Source: Actinophytocola sp049647105
GTDB taxonomy: Bacteria > Actinomycetota > Actinomycetes > Mycobacteriales > Pseudonocardiaceae
Assembly (NCBI RefSeq): GCF_049647105.1
Contig: NZ_JBARWZ010000036.1
Span: 37,743-101,742 of the forward strand
Length of the DNA stretch: 64,000 bases
Direction of reading: 5' to 3'
Shown: in pieces, positions 26,856-35,628 of the stretch
Numbering within the stretch: the stretch's first letter is position 1
How the letters are laid out: each line of letters opens with the position of its first letter
Translations under genes and position numbers: made by a program
Notes under the pieces: model-generated
What the model was told of the DNA's origin: nothing
The model's input: the letters and a program-made list of their open reading frames with translations, nothing else
Database searches by the model: none

Positions 26856-27857
26856 TCACACCCCGACGAACAGGTACACCAGTACGCCGCCGTACAACGC
26901 GGCCCACGTGAGGATCCACGGTGTCGTGAACCGGCCGGTGCGGCGCACGTTGACCAGTGCGAGCGCGCCGCCGACGAACGCGCACGCCATGGCGATCACG
27001 GCGGCGGGCTCCAGCTGCCACGAGACGAACACGAGGCCGATGGAGACGGGGATCGCGGTCTGGAAGACCATCGCGCCGGTGATGTTGCCGAGGGCGAGCG
27101 CGTCCTTGCCCTGCCGGACCCACAGGATGCTGTTGAGCTTCTCCGGCAGCTCGCTGGCCAGCGGCGCGAGGGCGAGCGCGAGCACGAGTGCGGTGATGCC
27201 GAGCGCCTCGGAGAGGCGTTCGACCTCGTGCACGAACAGTTCCGCGCCGCCGACGATCAGGGCCAGGCTCACGATCACCTGCGCGATGACCAGGATGTTC
27301 CTTGGCGACGACGGCCTTGCCGGGTCGAAGTACAGCCTGCCGAGGTCCTCGTCGTCATCCGAGTCGCCCGCGCGGACGACCGTCCGCCAGACGTAGACGC
27401 CGTAGGCGATGACGAACACGCCTGCCATCACGACGTGCACGGTCTTGCCGACGGGCACCACACCGAGCACGAGCCCGGCGCTCAGCAGCACCAGGAACAC
27501 CGACAGGTCCCGGATGGTGGACGACCGGTGCAGCTCCAGCTGGATGCCCTGGTCGCGTCGCCCGCGTGCCAGCCAGGTCGAGGTGCCCACCACCACCATG
27601 CCGAGGGTGGCGAGCAGGAACGGCGCCCCGATGATGGCGCCGATCGCGATCTGCCCGGACTGTTCGCCCGCGATGATCGCCATGACCGGGATCGTGGACT
27701 CCGGCAACGCGGTCGCGACGGCGGCCAGCACACTGCCCACCGCGCCGTGCCCGAGGTTGAGCCGCATGCCCGCCCACTCGACGGCGTTGGTGAACGCGAT
27801 GGCTCCGGCGAGGATCATGGCGAAGCTCAACGCCAGCCAGGCCACTGTGAGCACCAT
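26856..27857 (-). CDS. sodium/calcium exchanger (CaCA) family membrane protein
   Basis: The 333-residue membrane protein has the two inverted alpha repeats of the CaCA superfamily: GSVLAAVATALPES near residue 41 and LAPLASELPEKLNS followed by GNITGAMVFQ near 240-270. An acidic loop (SDDDEDLG) lies between the halves. It probably exchanges Ca2+ or another cation for H+ or Na+. An AAAGGG ribosome site is present. It follows the antiporter gene after 86 bases, so a shared transcript is possible but not shown. Confidence 0.85.
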   Translation of the reverse strand: MVLTVAWLALSFAMILAGAIAFTNAVEWAGMRLNLGHGAVGSVLAAVATALPESTIPVMAIIAGEQSGQIAIGAIIGAPFLLATLGMVVVGTSTWLARGRRDQGIQLELHRSSTIRDLSVFLVLLSAGLVLGVVPVGKTVHVVMAGVFVIAYGVYVWRTVVRAGDSDDDEDLGRLYFDPARPSSPRNILVIAQVIVSLALIVGGAELFVHEVERLSEALGITALVLALALAPLASELPEKLNSILWVRQGKDALALGNITGAMVFQTAIPVSIGLVFVSWQLEPAAVIAMACAFVGGALALVNVRRTGRFTTPWILTWAALYGGVLVYLFVGV

Positions 27858-27943
27858 CTGGTCGGCCCTTTCGTGTGCCCGGGTGTGTCGTTTCGACGAG
27901 TAGTAGTTCCCGCGAAACGCCCGGCCAACCGTCCTCGCCGAGT

Positions 27944-29152
27944 TCAGGCGGCGAGGACCTCGCGTGGCTGGGGGACCAGCCGCAGCAGGGGAGCCGCCAT
28001 CAGGGTCGTCACGAGCGCCATCAGCAGCATGATCGTGAACAGGGTCGGCGTGATGACACCGAGCTCAAGGCCCACGGTGAGGATGACGATCTCCGTCAGG
28101 CCCCTGGTGTTCATCAGCAGGCCGATCGTCGCCGAGGACTGCCAGGTCTCGCCTGCGGCGCGGGCCGCCAGTGCCGCGCCGCCGAACTTGCCCGCGACGG
28201 CCACCACGATCACCAGCGCGGTGACCCCCCAGAGAGCAGGCGAGGTGAGCAGGTCGACGCGGGTGCCGAGGCCCACGACCACGAAGAACACCGGCAGCAG
28301 CAGGTAGGTGACCGTGGTTTCGAGGCGGTCGTGGACCTCCTGGCGCCACGGCTCGCGTCGCGGCATCACCACCCCGGCCAGGAACCCGCCGAAGATGGCG
28401 TGGATGCCGATCTGCTCGGTGGTCCACGCGCTCACGAGCAGGAGCACCAGCACCGCCCACAGCGGCACGCGCTCGAACCTGGTGAGCAGCGGGGCGATCA
28501 CCTTGAGCATGACGAGCACGTACACGACGGCCAGCCCGATGGTCGCCGCGGCGTCCCACATCCCGGAGGACGACGTGGTGGCCACGACCACCGCCAGCAG
28601 GCACCACGCCGTCACGTCGTCGATCGCCGCGCAGGTCATCGCCAGCACGCCGGTCCGGGTCCTGATCAGACCGGTCTCCTGCAACAGCCTGGCCAGCACC
28701 GGGAACGCGGTGATCGACATCGCGGCGCCGATGAACAGGACGAAGGCCAGCCGGTCGACACCGGCGCCGTAGGCCGGGTACAGCCACAGTGCCAGCGCGG
28801 CACCGAGCAGCATCGGCACCACGATCGACGCCTGGCTGATCGCCACCGCTCTGCGCCCCTGGCCGCGCAACGACCGGAGGTTCAGCTCGATCCCGATCAG
28901 GAACATGAACAGGGTCAGACCGAACTGGGCCAGCACCTTCAGCGCGCCGATCACCCCGTCCGGGAACAGGAACCCGAACGCCTCCGGCCAGAACAGTCCC
29001 AGCACGCTGGGTCCAAGCAGGATGCCCGCGATGATCTCGCCCATGACCCTCGGCTGGCCGACCTTCGCGATCAGCCAGCCGACGGTACGGACGCTCACCA
29101 CGACCGCGCCGACCGACAGCAGCGCCTGAACGTTCGCCGCGGCAGCGGACAT
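27944..29152 (-). CDS. CPA2-type cation/proton antiporter (Kef/NapA-like)
   Basis: The 402-residue protein has about 12 membrane segments and typical CPA2 landmarks: GEIIAGILLGPS near the N-terminus, LTLFMFLIGIELN, the AAIDDVTAW motif with paired aspartates in the ion-binding helix, and GLLMNTRGLTEIV. It lacks the TrkA-N domain of full Kef channels. A GGAGGAGA ribosome site precedes it, only 14 bases after the VAO-type oxidase stop, so it may be transcribed with the isonitrile genes. A role in self-protection or ion balance is speculative. Confidence 0.87.
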   Translation of the reverse strand: MSAAAANVQALLSVGAVVVSVRTVGWLIAKVGQPRVMGEIIAGILLGPSVLGLFWPEAFGFLFPDGVIGALKVLAQFGLTLFMFLIGIELNLRSLRGQGRRAVAISQASIVVPMLLGAALALWLYPAYGAGVDRLAFVLFIGAAMSITAFPVLARLLQETGLIRTRTGVLAMTCAAIDDVTAWCLLAVVVATTSSSGMWDAAATIGLAVVYVLVMLKVIAPLLTRFERVPLWAVLVLLLVSAWTTEQIGIHAIFGGFLAGVVMPRREPWRQEVHDRLETTVTYLLLPVFFVVVGLGTRVDLLTSPALWGVTALVIVVAVAGKFGGAALAARAAGETWQSSATIGLLMNTRGLTEIVILTVGLELGVITPTLFTIMLLMALVTTLMAAPLLRLVPQPREVLAA

Positions 29153-29166
29153 CCTGTCTCCTCCGG

Positions 29167-30660
29167 TCAGAGCCTGCCGTAGCGGCCCGGCGCGATGACG
29201 TGGTCCGGGTCCAGCGCGTTCTTGAGCAGCTCACCGGCGGCCCAGACCGGGGTGTCCTGACCGGTCAGGTAGGCCATGTTCGCGATGTCGACGCGGTAGA
29301 AGCGGAACCCGTCCTCGTACAGCGCGCGGTGCAGCGCTGCACTGCACGCGTGGGCGTTGCGTACCTGCGCGGCGTCGGTCGTGTCGAAGTAGACGTTGAT
29401 CACCGACTCGAGCGCGTTCGCGTCGACCGGGTTGAGTGCGATCGCGGGCACGAGGTCGTACTGCGCGCACACCTTCTCCACCAGCTCGACGGCCTCGGTG
29501 ACCACCGGGCCGTCCGCGGGCAGGAACGGCATGCACGCGAGCATCCCGTACCGCGTCGCGTCGAGGTCGTCGGGATCGGCGACATCGGACCCGTCTCCGA
29601 GCGTCTGGTAGAGCCCGTTCATGAACACGCTGTTCGACTCGCCGCTGTGCACACGGAACATGCCGTCGACCATCGGGTCGGCGCCCGCCATGTCCTCCTG
29701 GGAGAAGAACGTCACGGCGCCGCCCAGCGGCGCGAGCGCCGCGGTCAGCTCTTCCCGCGCGAACGCCACATAGGCGGCGGAGCCGTCGATCGCGGTCACC
29801 CCGGTCCACGTGGCCGACTCGGTGCTGGCGCTCATCGTGAGGATGCGCTTGTCGTTGAAGACGTGCACGATCGAGCGCAGCGTGCGGTCGCGGAACAGGC
29901 CGGACACGGTGTCGATGGCGTCCGCGAGCCGGGGGTCAGGGAAGGTGAACATGAGCATCCGCATGGCTTCCTGTGCGGGCACCAGGTTCACCACCGCGGA
30001 GGTCACCACGCCGTAGTTGGACTGCGTGAACAGCCCGTCCAGGTACGGGCCCATACCGTACTTGTAGTGGTGCGCCTCGCGGATGTTGTCGTCGTTGCCC
30101 CAGTACCCGGTGCGCACCAGGTCACCGGTGCCGAGCACGACCTCGACGCCGCGCACGTCCTCCGTGCGGTGGTTGCGGAAACCGGTGCCACGTTCGATCG
30201 CGTTGCCGAGCACGCTCGACTTCGGCGAGGACCCGGTGACGTTGAGCAGCAGCCGCAGCCCGCGTTCGCGGAGGTACTCACCGAGCTGTTGTTGCGTCAC
30301 ACCGGGTTCGATGATCGCGTAGTGGTGCTTCTCGTTGACCTCGCGGATCCGGTTCAGCTTGCCGAGGTCGAGCAGCGCGCACCCGTCCCTCGGTGGCACC
30401 CGCGAGCCGAGGCCCCAGTTCTTGCCGGTGCTGTACGGGTAGAGGGGCACGCCGGTCTCGCGGGCGATCCGCACGACCGTGATCACGTCGTCGACCGAGT
30501 CCGGCCGCAACGCGGCCACAATGGACCGTGGGCCGTAGGCGGTCGTGTTGCGCAGCAACGCGTCCAGGCCGTCCTGGTCGCTGGTGACGGCGTCATCGCC
30601 GAGCAGGTCGCGCCACTGACCGATGGCGCGTGCGTGGTCGGGAGTGGTGGTCATGGTCAC
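29167..30660 (-). CDS. VAO/PCMH-type FAD-linked oxidase (4-cresol dehydrogenase/vanillyl-alcohol oxidase-like)
   Basis: The 497-residue protein has the VAO-fold FAD domain, with YSTGKNWGLGS near residue 95-105 and VLGNAIERGTGFRNH later, then a cytochrome-c-dehydrogenase/cap-type substrate domain. Relatives oxidise para-substituted phenols such as 4-cresol, vanillyl alcohol or eugenol. It overlaps the halogenase stop by 4 bases, so it is part of the isonitrile cluster. The fitting role is oxidation or desaturation of a phenolic, tyrosine-derived isonitrile, which is inference. It ends with HVIAPGRYGRL, as is normal for the family. Confidence 0.87.
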   Translation of the reverse strand: MTMTTTPDHARAIGQWRDLLGDDAVTSDQDGLDALLRNTTAYGPRSIVAALRPDSVDDVITVVRIARETGVPLYPYSTGKNWGLGSRVPPRDGCALLDLGKLNRIREVNEKHHYAIIEPGVTQQQLGEYLRERGLRLLLNVTGSSPKSSVLGNAIERGTGFRNHRTEDVRGVEVVLGTGDLVRTGYWGNDDNIREAHHYKYGMGPYLDGLFTQSNYGVVTSAVVNLVPAQEAMRMLMFTFPDPRLADAIDTVSGLFRDRTLRSIVHVFNDKRILTMSASTESATWTGVTAIDGSAAYVAFAREELTAALAPLGGAVTFFSQEDMAGADPMVDGMFRVHSGESNSVFMNGLYQTLGDGSDVADPDDLDATRYGMLACMPFLPADGPVVTEAVELVEKVCAQYDLVPAIALNPVDANALESVINVYFDTTDAAQVRNAHACSAALHRALYEDGFRFYRVDIANMAYLTGQDTPVWAAGELLKNALDPDHVIAPGRYGRL

Positions 30661-32432
30661 GCCGCCTCCGCGGTCGGCGCGGCCGACGCCACGGTCACCA
30701 CACCGGCCAGGTACAGCCGCTTGAACAGCTGTAGCTGGGGGAGTGTCAGCGTGTCGAGGAGTTCCTGGTAGCGCACCGGCCCACTCGCGAGCAGCGCGGC
30801 CAGCTCAGCGGCGCCGTCGCGGTCGAGCCCTCGGATCTCCTGGGTCGGCGTCTCGAACCGTTGGCAGGGAATCGGTTCGGCCGTCGGCGACGGTGCGACG
30901 TGCCCGTTCGCGACCGGGTCCTCCCAGTACTTCGCGATGGCCTCCTTGACCGGCGGTGGCAGGTCGAACGGCGGTGGCGGGATGAACGCCTTGAACCCCG
31001 GCACGTCCAGCCCAGGACCGGGCCGCACCCGGACGTCCGCCGCCAGCTCCAGTTCGGTGTCCGGCGTCAGGTCCTCCGGTTCGGCGAGCGCGGCGGCCGC
31101 GGCGAACGGGCCGTTGCGGTCGAGGTCGGCCATCCGCCTGCTGCCACTGGTGATCACCTGCAGCAGGTCGGGGGTGAAGCCGGTGTTCAGCAGGGCGTCG
31201 AAGGTCCGCTCCTGGATGCCGAGGTCGACCGTGTTCCCCCTGCTCTGCCAGTAGACGCTGCCGGGGTTGTTCTTGCCGATGGCGTGATACCACTGGTCGA
31301 TGGACAGCGCGTAGGTCTTCGCCATCCCGTGCCAGCCCTCGTCGTAGTCGTGCCAGAGGTCGCGGGCCTCGCGCTCGGAGGTGGCCGGATCGGCGCTCTG
31401 CTTCAGCAGCAACGCGGCGGTGGCGGCCTGGTTGGCCGCGAACGCGACGCCGGAGGAGAACAGCGGGTCGACGAAGTAGGACGCGTCGCCGATGAGCAGC
31501 CACCGCTCGTCGTAGTTCGCGAACTGGTCGTTGATCATCGAGTAGTTGGTGGCGGTGAGCATCTTGTCGGCGATCGGGGTGACGTCCTGGATCAGCTCGC
31601 CGAGCAGCGGCACCTGCTTCACCGTGTCGATGAAGACGTCCTGCCTGGTGAAGTCCTTGCCAGCCAGCTTGAGCACGGCCGGGTTGGTGACGATGCCGAT
31701 GGAGTGGGTCAGCACCCGCTTCCCGTCGACGAACTTCGGCACCGGGATGTACCAGCACCAGCCGTCGGGGAAGGCGAAGCAGCCGATCGGTGACACGTTC
31801 GGCTCGTGGAAGACGTTCCAGTCCTCAGGCATCGACTGCACGGACTGTCCGCCGAGGAAGTGCTGCCAGATGGCGATGTTGCGGTAGCCGGACAGCCACT
31901 CGCGCTTCTGCTTGGCGGCGATGCTGTTGCGTCGGCCGGACGCGTCGACGAAGTAGCCGCCGCGCACGGTGGTGCCGTCCTTGAGCGTCACGACGCACCC
32001 GTCGCCGGTCGGCTCGAACTTCGAGACCGACACGCCCTGGAAGACGTCCACTCCCGACTCCGCGGCGTGGTCGAGCAGGATGTGGTCGAACTCGGCGCGG
32101 TTGACGTGCATGGCCCATCGGTGCACGCCGTCGTTGACCCAGTTGGCGTGGTCGAAGAACGCGACCTTCGGGTCACCGTCCTCCCAGTTGAACACGCCGC
32201 CGTACTTCTTCACCCAGCAGTCGCTCGCGAGCACCTTCTCCAGTGCGCCGCTCTCCTCCAGCACCGGGATGAGCGGGTGCGCGAAGGACTCCCCGATGTG
32301 CTCGCGCGGGAAGACCTCCTTCTCGAAGACGCACACCCGCAGGTCGCTCTGCCGCGCCAGCAGCGCGCCGAGCGTCGAGCCGGCGGGCCCGCCACCCATG
32401 ATGATCACGTCGTACTCTGGCCGAACATTCAT
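30657..32432 (-). CDS. FADH2-dependent halogenase-like flavoprotein
   Basis: The 591-residue protein carries the three marks of flavin-dependent halogenases: the FAD motif GGGPAG (13-18), a candidate active-site lysine in WVKKYGG (K75/K76, aligned with Lys79 of PrnA by the following GGVFNW), and GWCWYIP (224-230), the WxWxIP motif. It also has FPREHIGES, common in phenolic halogenases, and LLIGDASYFVDPLFSSG. About 110 residues beyond the catalytic core form a C-terminal extension. The start ATG 32432 lies 20 bases after the isnB stop. It likely chlorinates or brominates the aromatic ring of an isonitrile intermediate or a precursor. A monooxygenase role cannot be excluded. Confidence 0.82.
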   Translation of the reverse strand: MNVRPEYDVIIMGGGPAGSTLGALLARQSDLRVCVFEKEVFPREHIGESFAHPLIPVLEESGALEKVLASDCWVKKYGGVFNWEDGDPKVAFFDHANWVNDGVHRWAMHVNRAEFDHILLDHAAESGVDVFQGVSVSKFEPTGDGCVVTLKDGTTVRGGYFVDASGRRNSIAAKQKREWLSGYRNIAIWQHFLGGQSVQSMPEDWNVFHEPNVSPIGCFAFPDGWCWYIPVPKFVDGKRVLTHSIGIVTNPAVLKLAGKDFTRQDVFIDTVKQVPLLGELIQDVTPIADKMLTATNYSMINDQFANYDERWLLIGDASYFVDPLFSSGVAFAANQAATAALLLKQSADPATSEREARDLWHDYDEGWHGMAKTYALSIDQWYHAIGKNNPGSVYWQSRGNTVDLGIQERTFDALLNTGFTPDLLQVITSGSRRMADLDRNGPFAAAAALAEPEDLTPDTELELAADVRVRPGPGLDVPGFKAFIPPPPFDLPPPVKEAIAKYWEDPVANGHVAPSPTAEPIPCQRFETPTQEIRGLDRDGAAELAALLASGPVRYQELLDTLTLPQLQLFKRLYLAGVVTVASAAPTAEAA

Positions 32433-32452
32433 CGTCTGTCCCCTCGCGGTGC

Positions 32453-33256
32453 TCAGATGACCTGGATGCGCTGCAGGTGCCTGGACGGGTCGCCTCGGAA
32501 CGCGTTGCGACCGTGCACCAGCGCGTGGTTGTCGACGATGACGATGTCGCCGTCGCGCCACTCGTGGTGGTAGCAGACCTCGGGGTCGTGCAGCCGGTCC
32601 CGGAGGTCGGCCATGAACGGGCCCGCGTCCTGGGCGGGGACACCGGACATGGTGAGGAAGAGCGGGTTCAGGTACCGCGCGGGGTCGAGCGGCTCCGCGT
32701 AGCGGATGGTGGTCTCGCCGGTCACCGGGTGGGTGGACAGCAGCGGTTGCGTCACGTTGCCGCCGTAGTGCGCGAGCTTGTCGGTGCGGTAGGTGACCTC
32801 GACGGACTCCCACGTCCTGCGCAGTTCCGGACCGGCCCGGCGGACGACCTCCGCCGTGTCGCAGAAGACCGTCTCCCCACCGGTGCCCGATGGCGGGGCA
32901 CTGACGCACTGGAAGAGGAACAGGCTGGGGGTGGCGCGTGCGAACGCGCCGTCCCAGTGGAACGGCACGTCTCCCCGGCTGAACAGGTAGTTCGACGGGT
33001 CGTCGTGGATCACGAGGTCGAGCACCGCGCCGAAGTCCCAGGTGAGGATCTCGCCCCAGTTCTCGCAGTAGCCGACGAGCTGGTCGGTCTCCAGCAGGTC
33101 GAACCCGCGCAGCACCACCACCTTGGACTCGATCGTCCAGTCCCGCAACAGGTCGGGCGGGATCCGGCGCACGTCGGCACCCGGTTCGGCTTGCACCACC
33201 CGCCCGAACGGTCGCAGGTCGGTGCGGATCAGGTCTGGTGATACGGATCGTGTCAT
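32453..33256 (-). CDS. isnB: PvcB/IsnB-like Fe(II)/2-oxoglutarate oxygenase
   Basis: The 267-residue TauD-family protein has H100 and D102 in PFHWDG and H248 in ALVHGR as the iron facial triad, and a C-terminal arginine for 2-oxoglutarate. The segments WGEILTWDFG, HDDPSNYLFS and HYGG are typical of PvcB-type enzymes, which desaturate or decarboxylate an amino-acid-derived isonitrile to a vinyl isonitrile. It overlaps the isnA stop by one base. The immediate link to isnA makes this assignment strong even though TauD relatives are diverse. Confidence 0.9.
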   Translation of the reverse strand: MTRSVSPDLIRTDLRPFGRVVQAEPGADVRRIPPDLLRDWTIESKVVVLRGFDLLETDQLVGYCENWGEILTWDFGAVLDLVIHDDPSNYLFSRGDVPFHWDGAFARATPSLFLFQCVSAPPSGTGGETVFCDTAEVVRRAGPELRRTWESVEVTYRTDKLAHYGGNVTQPLLSTHPVTGETTIRYAEPLDPARYLNPLFLTMSGVPAQDAGPFMADLRDRLHDPEVCYHHEWRDGDIVIVDNHALVHGRNAFRGDPSRHLQRIQVI

Positions 33257-34242
33257 CAGGCGGCCTTCCCCTGAAGCTCGGTCATCTCGGTCGCTGCGGG
33301 ACGGACGAAGTGGCTCGGTCTGCTGTTGCGCCAGATCAACGAGGCCCGCATGTTCTCCGCGTCGCTCCGCTTGACGAGCGTGAACCTGTGGCCGTCGTCG
33401 ACGACCACGCCGTGCCACGGGGTCAGCCAGCTGTCCGTGGTCCTGATCATGTGGAACCCGATCTTCTGCCCGTGGCGTTCCTGCGGGTGGATCGAGAGCC
33501 GCAGCGAGGCGGGGAACACGTCGCCGATCAGTTCGCCCCAGGCGTTGCTGCGCTGGATGACCTGGTAGGCCATCTCCTTGCAGTGGGTGCGGAGCTTGGT
33601 GCGGGAGAGCTCGGGCCGCAACGCGGTCTGGTCCTCGACCATGAAGCGGTGGATCCCGTTGAACAGCCCGCGTCTGGCCGGCAGCTCCTTGACCTGCATG
33701 CGGATCTCGTCGATCGACTGCGCGTACTTGAGCAGCAGCGTGTCCCGCATGTCGGCGAACGACGCCGAGCGGAACGCGTCGTCGAGAGAGTAGATGTCCA
33801 CCGAACCACCACCGGTGGCGCGGATCATCCTGCGCAGCTCGGTGCGGTATTCCAGCACGTCGTCGTCGGGAATCCCGAGTACGTCGCTGAACACGTGGCC
33901 GTCCGAGCAGATGGTGATCCGCGCGCCGGGCGGGTAGACGTGGCTCAGCTGGTCGCAGAAGGACTCCAGGAACCCGATGGCAAGGTGTTCCCCGAGATCG
34001 GGCAGCGTGCCGAGCACCTTGTTCGGGTTGCGGGACTTCGCGGGAAACGCCGGAAGCACGAAGTGCACCGGTCTCCCCGCGACGACGAAGTCCCTGACCT
34101 TGTCCCGGTGCACCGCGAAGCAGGTCTCACATGGCCGCTCCGCACACGGACCGGCGGTGTCGTCGGTCCGCCGGAACTCGAAGATCAGCTGAAGAAGTTG
34201 CCGGACCGTGTCGTCCGTGGAAAGGGGTGGAGCAGTCCGCAT
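33256..34242 (-). CDS. isnA: PvcA/IsnA-type isonitrile (isocyanide) synthase
   Basis: The 328-residue protein matches the DIT1/PvcA family. The clearest motif is FVLPAFPAKSRNPNKVLG (61-78), followed by PDLGEHLAIGFL, YPPGARITICSDGHVFSD and FNGIHRFMVED. These enzymes build an isonitrile on the amino group of tyrosine or tryptophan using a carbon from ribulose-5-phosphate. A C-x4-C-x2-C cluster (C33, C38, C41) near the N-terminus is a notable extra. It is the first gene of a four-gene minus-strand unit with isnB, a halogenase and a VAO-type oxidase. A 228-base divergent gap upstream should hold the promoter. Confidence 0.93.
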   Translation of the reverse strand: MRTAPPLSTDDTVRQLLQLIFEFRRTDDTAGPCAERPCETCFAVHRDKVRDFVVAGRPVHFVLPAFPAKSRNPNKVLGTLPDLGEHLAIGFLESFCDQLSHVYPPGARITICSDGHVFSDVLGIPDDDVLEYRTELRRMIRATGGGSVDIYSLDDAFRSASFADMRDTLLLKYAQSIDEIRMQVKELPARRGLFNGIHRFMVEDQTALRPELSRTKLRTHCKEMAYQVIQRSNAWGELIGDVFPASLRLSIHPQERHGQKIGFHMIRTTDSWLTPWHGVVVDDGHRFTLVKRSDAENMRASLIWRNSRPSHFVRPAATEMTELQGKAA

Positions 34243-34441
34243 TGGTCACTCCCTGTTCAAGACCACGACCGTTCGTAAGCGCTCGCAGACCATGTCTACG
34301 GCAGACTGCTTTTCTTCTGTTGGTGACGAAGTGGTCATGCGGTGGAATCGGCATGAGTACGGCTCGAAGCCCACGGTCAGGACGTTGCCCGCGCCACGGG
34401 CCGGTGATGCCGTCGGCGACGGCGTAGTCTCTTTTGTGGCG

Positions 34442-34460
34442 TTGTCTCACCTAGTGACAA
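34442..34460. promoter_or_regulatory. dyad upstream of the PPOX-family gene
   Basis: TCAC-CTA-GTGA (34447-34457) is a perfect short dyad, and outer TTG/CAA triplets extend it imperfectly. It sits directly before the AAAGGGG ribosome site in the divergent gap with isnA (34243-34470). The rest of this gap shows no gene. Its regulator is unknown. Confidence 0.3.
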
Positions 34461-34470
34461 AGGGGTGCTC

Positions 34471-34968
34471 ATGGGTGTGAACCAGCGCGACCAGGTCGTG
34501 ATGTCCGACGACGAGATCGCCAGGTTCCTGTGTGAGCAGCGGGTGGCGACCCTGGCGACGATCGGCCCGTCCGGCCAGCCGCACCTGGTGGCGATGTGGT
34601 TCGCCGTGATCGACGGCGTGGTGTGGTTCGAGACGAAGGCCAAGTCGCAGAAGGCGGTGAACATCCGCCGCGACGGCCGGGTGACCGTGATGGTCGAGAC
34701 CGGCCACACCTACGACGCACTGCGTGGTGTCGCGCTGGAGGGGCACGCCACCATCGTCGACGATCCGGCCGCGCTGTGGGCGGTCGGCGTGAACGTCTGG
34801 GAGCGGTACAACGGCCCGTACAGCGAGGAAGTGCGGCCGATGGTCGAGTTCATGCTCGCCAAGCGGGTCGCCGTGCGCATCGACGTCGCGCGCACCCGGT
34901 CGTGGGACCACCGCAAGCTCGGTCTGCCCGCCTTGGAGCTCGGCGGTACCACGGCCGAGTACCTGTAG
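34471..34968 (+). CDS. PPOX-class split-barrel flavin/F420-dependent enzyme
   Basis: The 165-residue protein has the pyridoxamine-phosphate-oxidase-like split barrel: RVATLATIGPSGQPHLVAMWF near the N-terminus and KAVNIRRDGRVTVMVE. In actinomycetes this small class often uses F420 rather than FMN. AAAGGGG ends 6 bases before the ATG at 34471; starts at 34465 or 34501 are less likely. It is transcribed away from isnA, and it could act on an unsaturated or oxidised product. There is no direct evidence that it belongs to the isonitrile pathway. Confidence 0.82.
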   Translation: MGVNQRDQVVMSDDEIARFLCEQRVATLATIGPSGQPHLVAMWFAVIDGVVWFETKAKSQKAVNIRRDGRVTVMVETGHTYDALRGVALEGHATIVDDPAALWAVGVNVWERYNGPYSEEVRPMVEFMLAKRVAVRIDVARTRSWDHRKLGLPALELGGTTAEYL

Positions 34969-34971
34969 GGC

Positions 34972-35628
34972 TCAGAGCCACCGTGGCAGCGCCGGGAGCG
35001 ACGGCTCCCGGCGACGTCCGCTGAGCCACGCCGCCAGCTCGGGCACGGGCATGGTGACGTGCACGGGTGTGCCGTCACCGGCGATGTCCCAGGTCCGGTC
35101 GGCGGAGGTAACCGTAAGAGCCGGTCCGTTCCCCTGCTTGTCGCGCCACCGGGCGATGTCGGTCACCAGCGCCTCGCACACCCCGTCGGGCAGGTCGGCG
35201 AAGTCGGTGCCCGCCGCCAGGTCCACCGCGTGGACCGCGACCTCCCTGGTGCGCAGCCATGGCAGCTCGGTCGCCCGCACCGTGCGGCCCTGCGCCGTCA
35301 CGACCTCCGCCTCCCACCGGGCCGCCGGCAGGCCGGCGAGGTCCGTCGCGAGGGCGGCGGCCGAGGCGTGCGCCGTGGCACGGAGGTCCGCCGGACTCCT
35401 GCGGGCACCCAGCTCGATCTCCTGGTCCCGTTCGTCCGGTGAGGCGTACATCGGTGTCCGGACGCCGGTCCTGGCCCACGTGACCAGTCGCCGCAACGCG
35501 TCCGCGTTGGCGGCGACATGGGCGACGACATGCGCGCGGGTCCAGCCGGGCAGCACCTCGACGGCGAACTCGTCGTCCGCGATCTTGTCCATTGTGGACA
35601 GGAACAGCCCGGTGGCGGCCTCGATCAC
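34972..35628 (-). CDS. mycothiol-dependent maleylpyruvate isomerase
   Basis: The 218-residue protein belongs to the DinB-like maleylpyruvate isomerase family. The metal ligands appear as the early His in RAHVVAHVA and the E-x3-H pair in TREVAVHAVDL. A C-terminal domain follows from about residue 140. It converts maleylpyruvate to fumarylpyruvate using mycothiol, the actinobacterial thiol. GTG 35628 overlaps the hydrolase stop by 4 bases. It is the last gene of the gentisate operon, which supports the specific function. Confidence 0.88.
   Translation of the reverse strand: MIEAATGLFLSTMDKIADDEFAVEVLPGWTRAHVVAHVAANADALRRLVTWARTGVRTPMYASPDERDQEIELGARRSPADLRATAHASAAALATDLAGLPAARWEAEVVTAQGRTVRATELPWLRTREVAVHAVDLAAGTDFADLPDGVCEALVTDIARWRDKQGNGPALTVTSADRTWDIAGDGTPVHVTMPVPELAAWLSGRRREPSLPALPRWL

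Noticed and set aside
30657..32432. Calling the flavoprotein a plain aromatic monooxygenase
   Set aside because: GWCWYIP and the aligned lysine region favour a halogenase; a monooxygenase role is kept only as a caveat.
34127..34450. Short open frames in the isnA/PPOX divergent gap
   Set aside because: They lack ribosome sites and family resemblance; the gap is better read as a promoter region.
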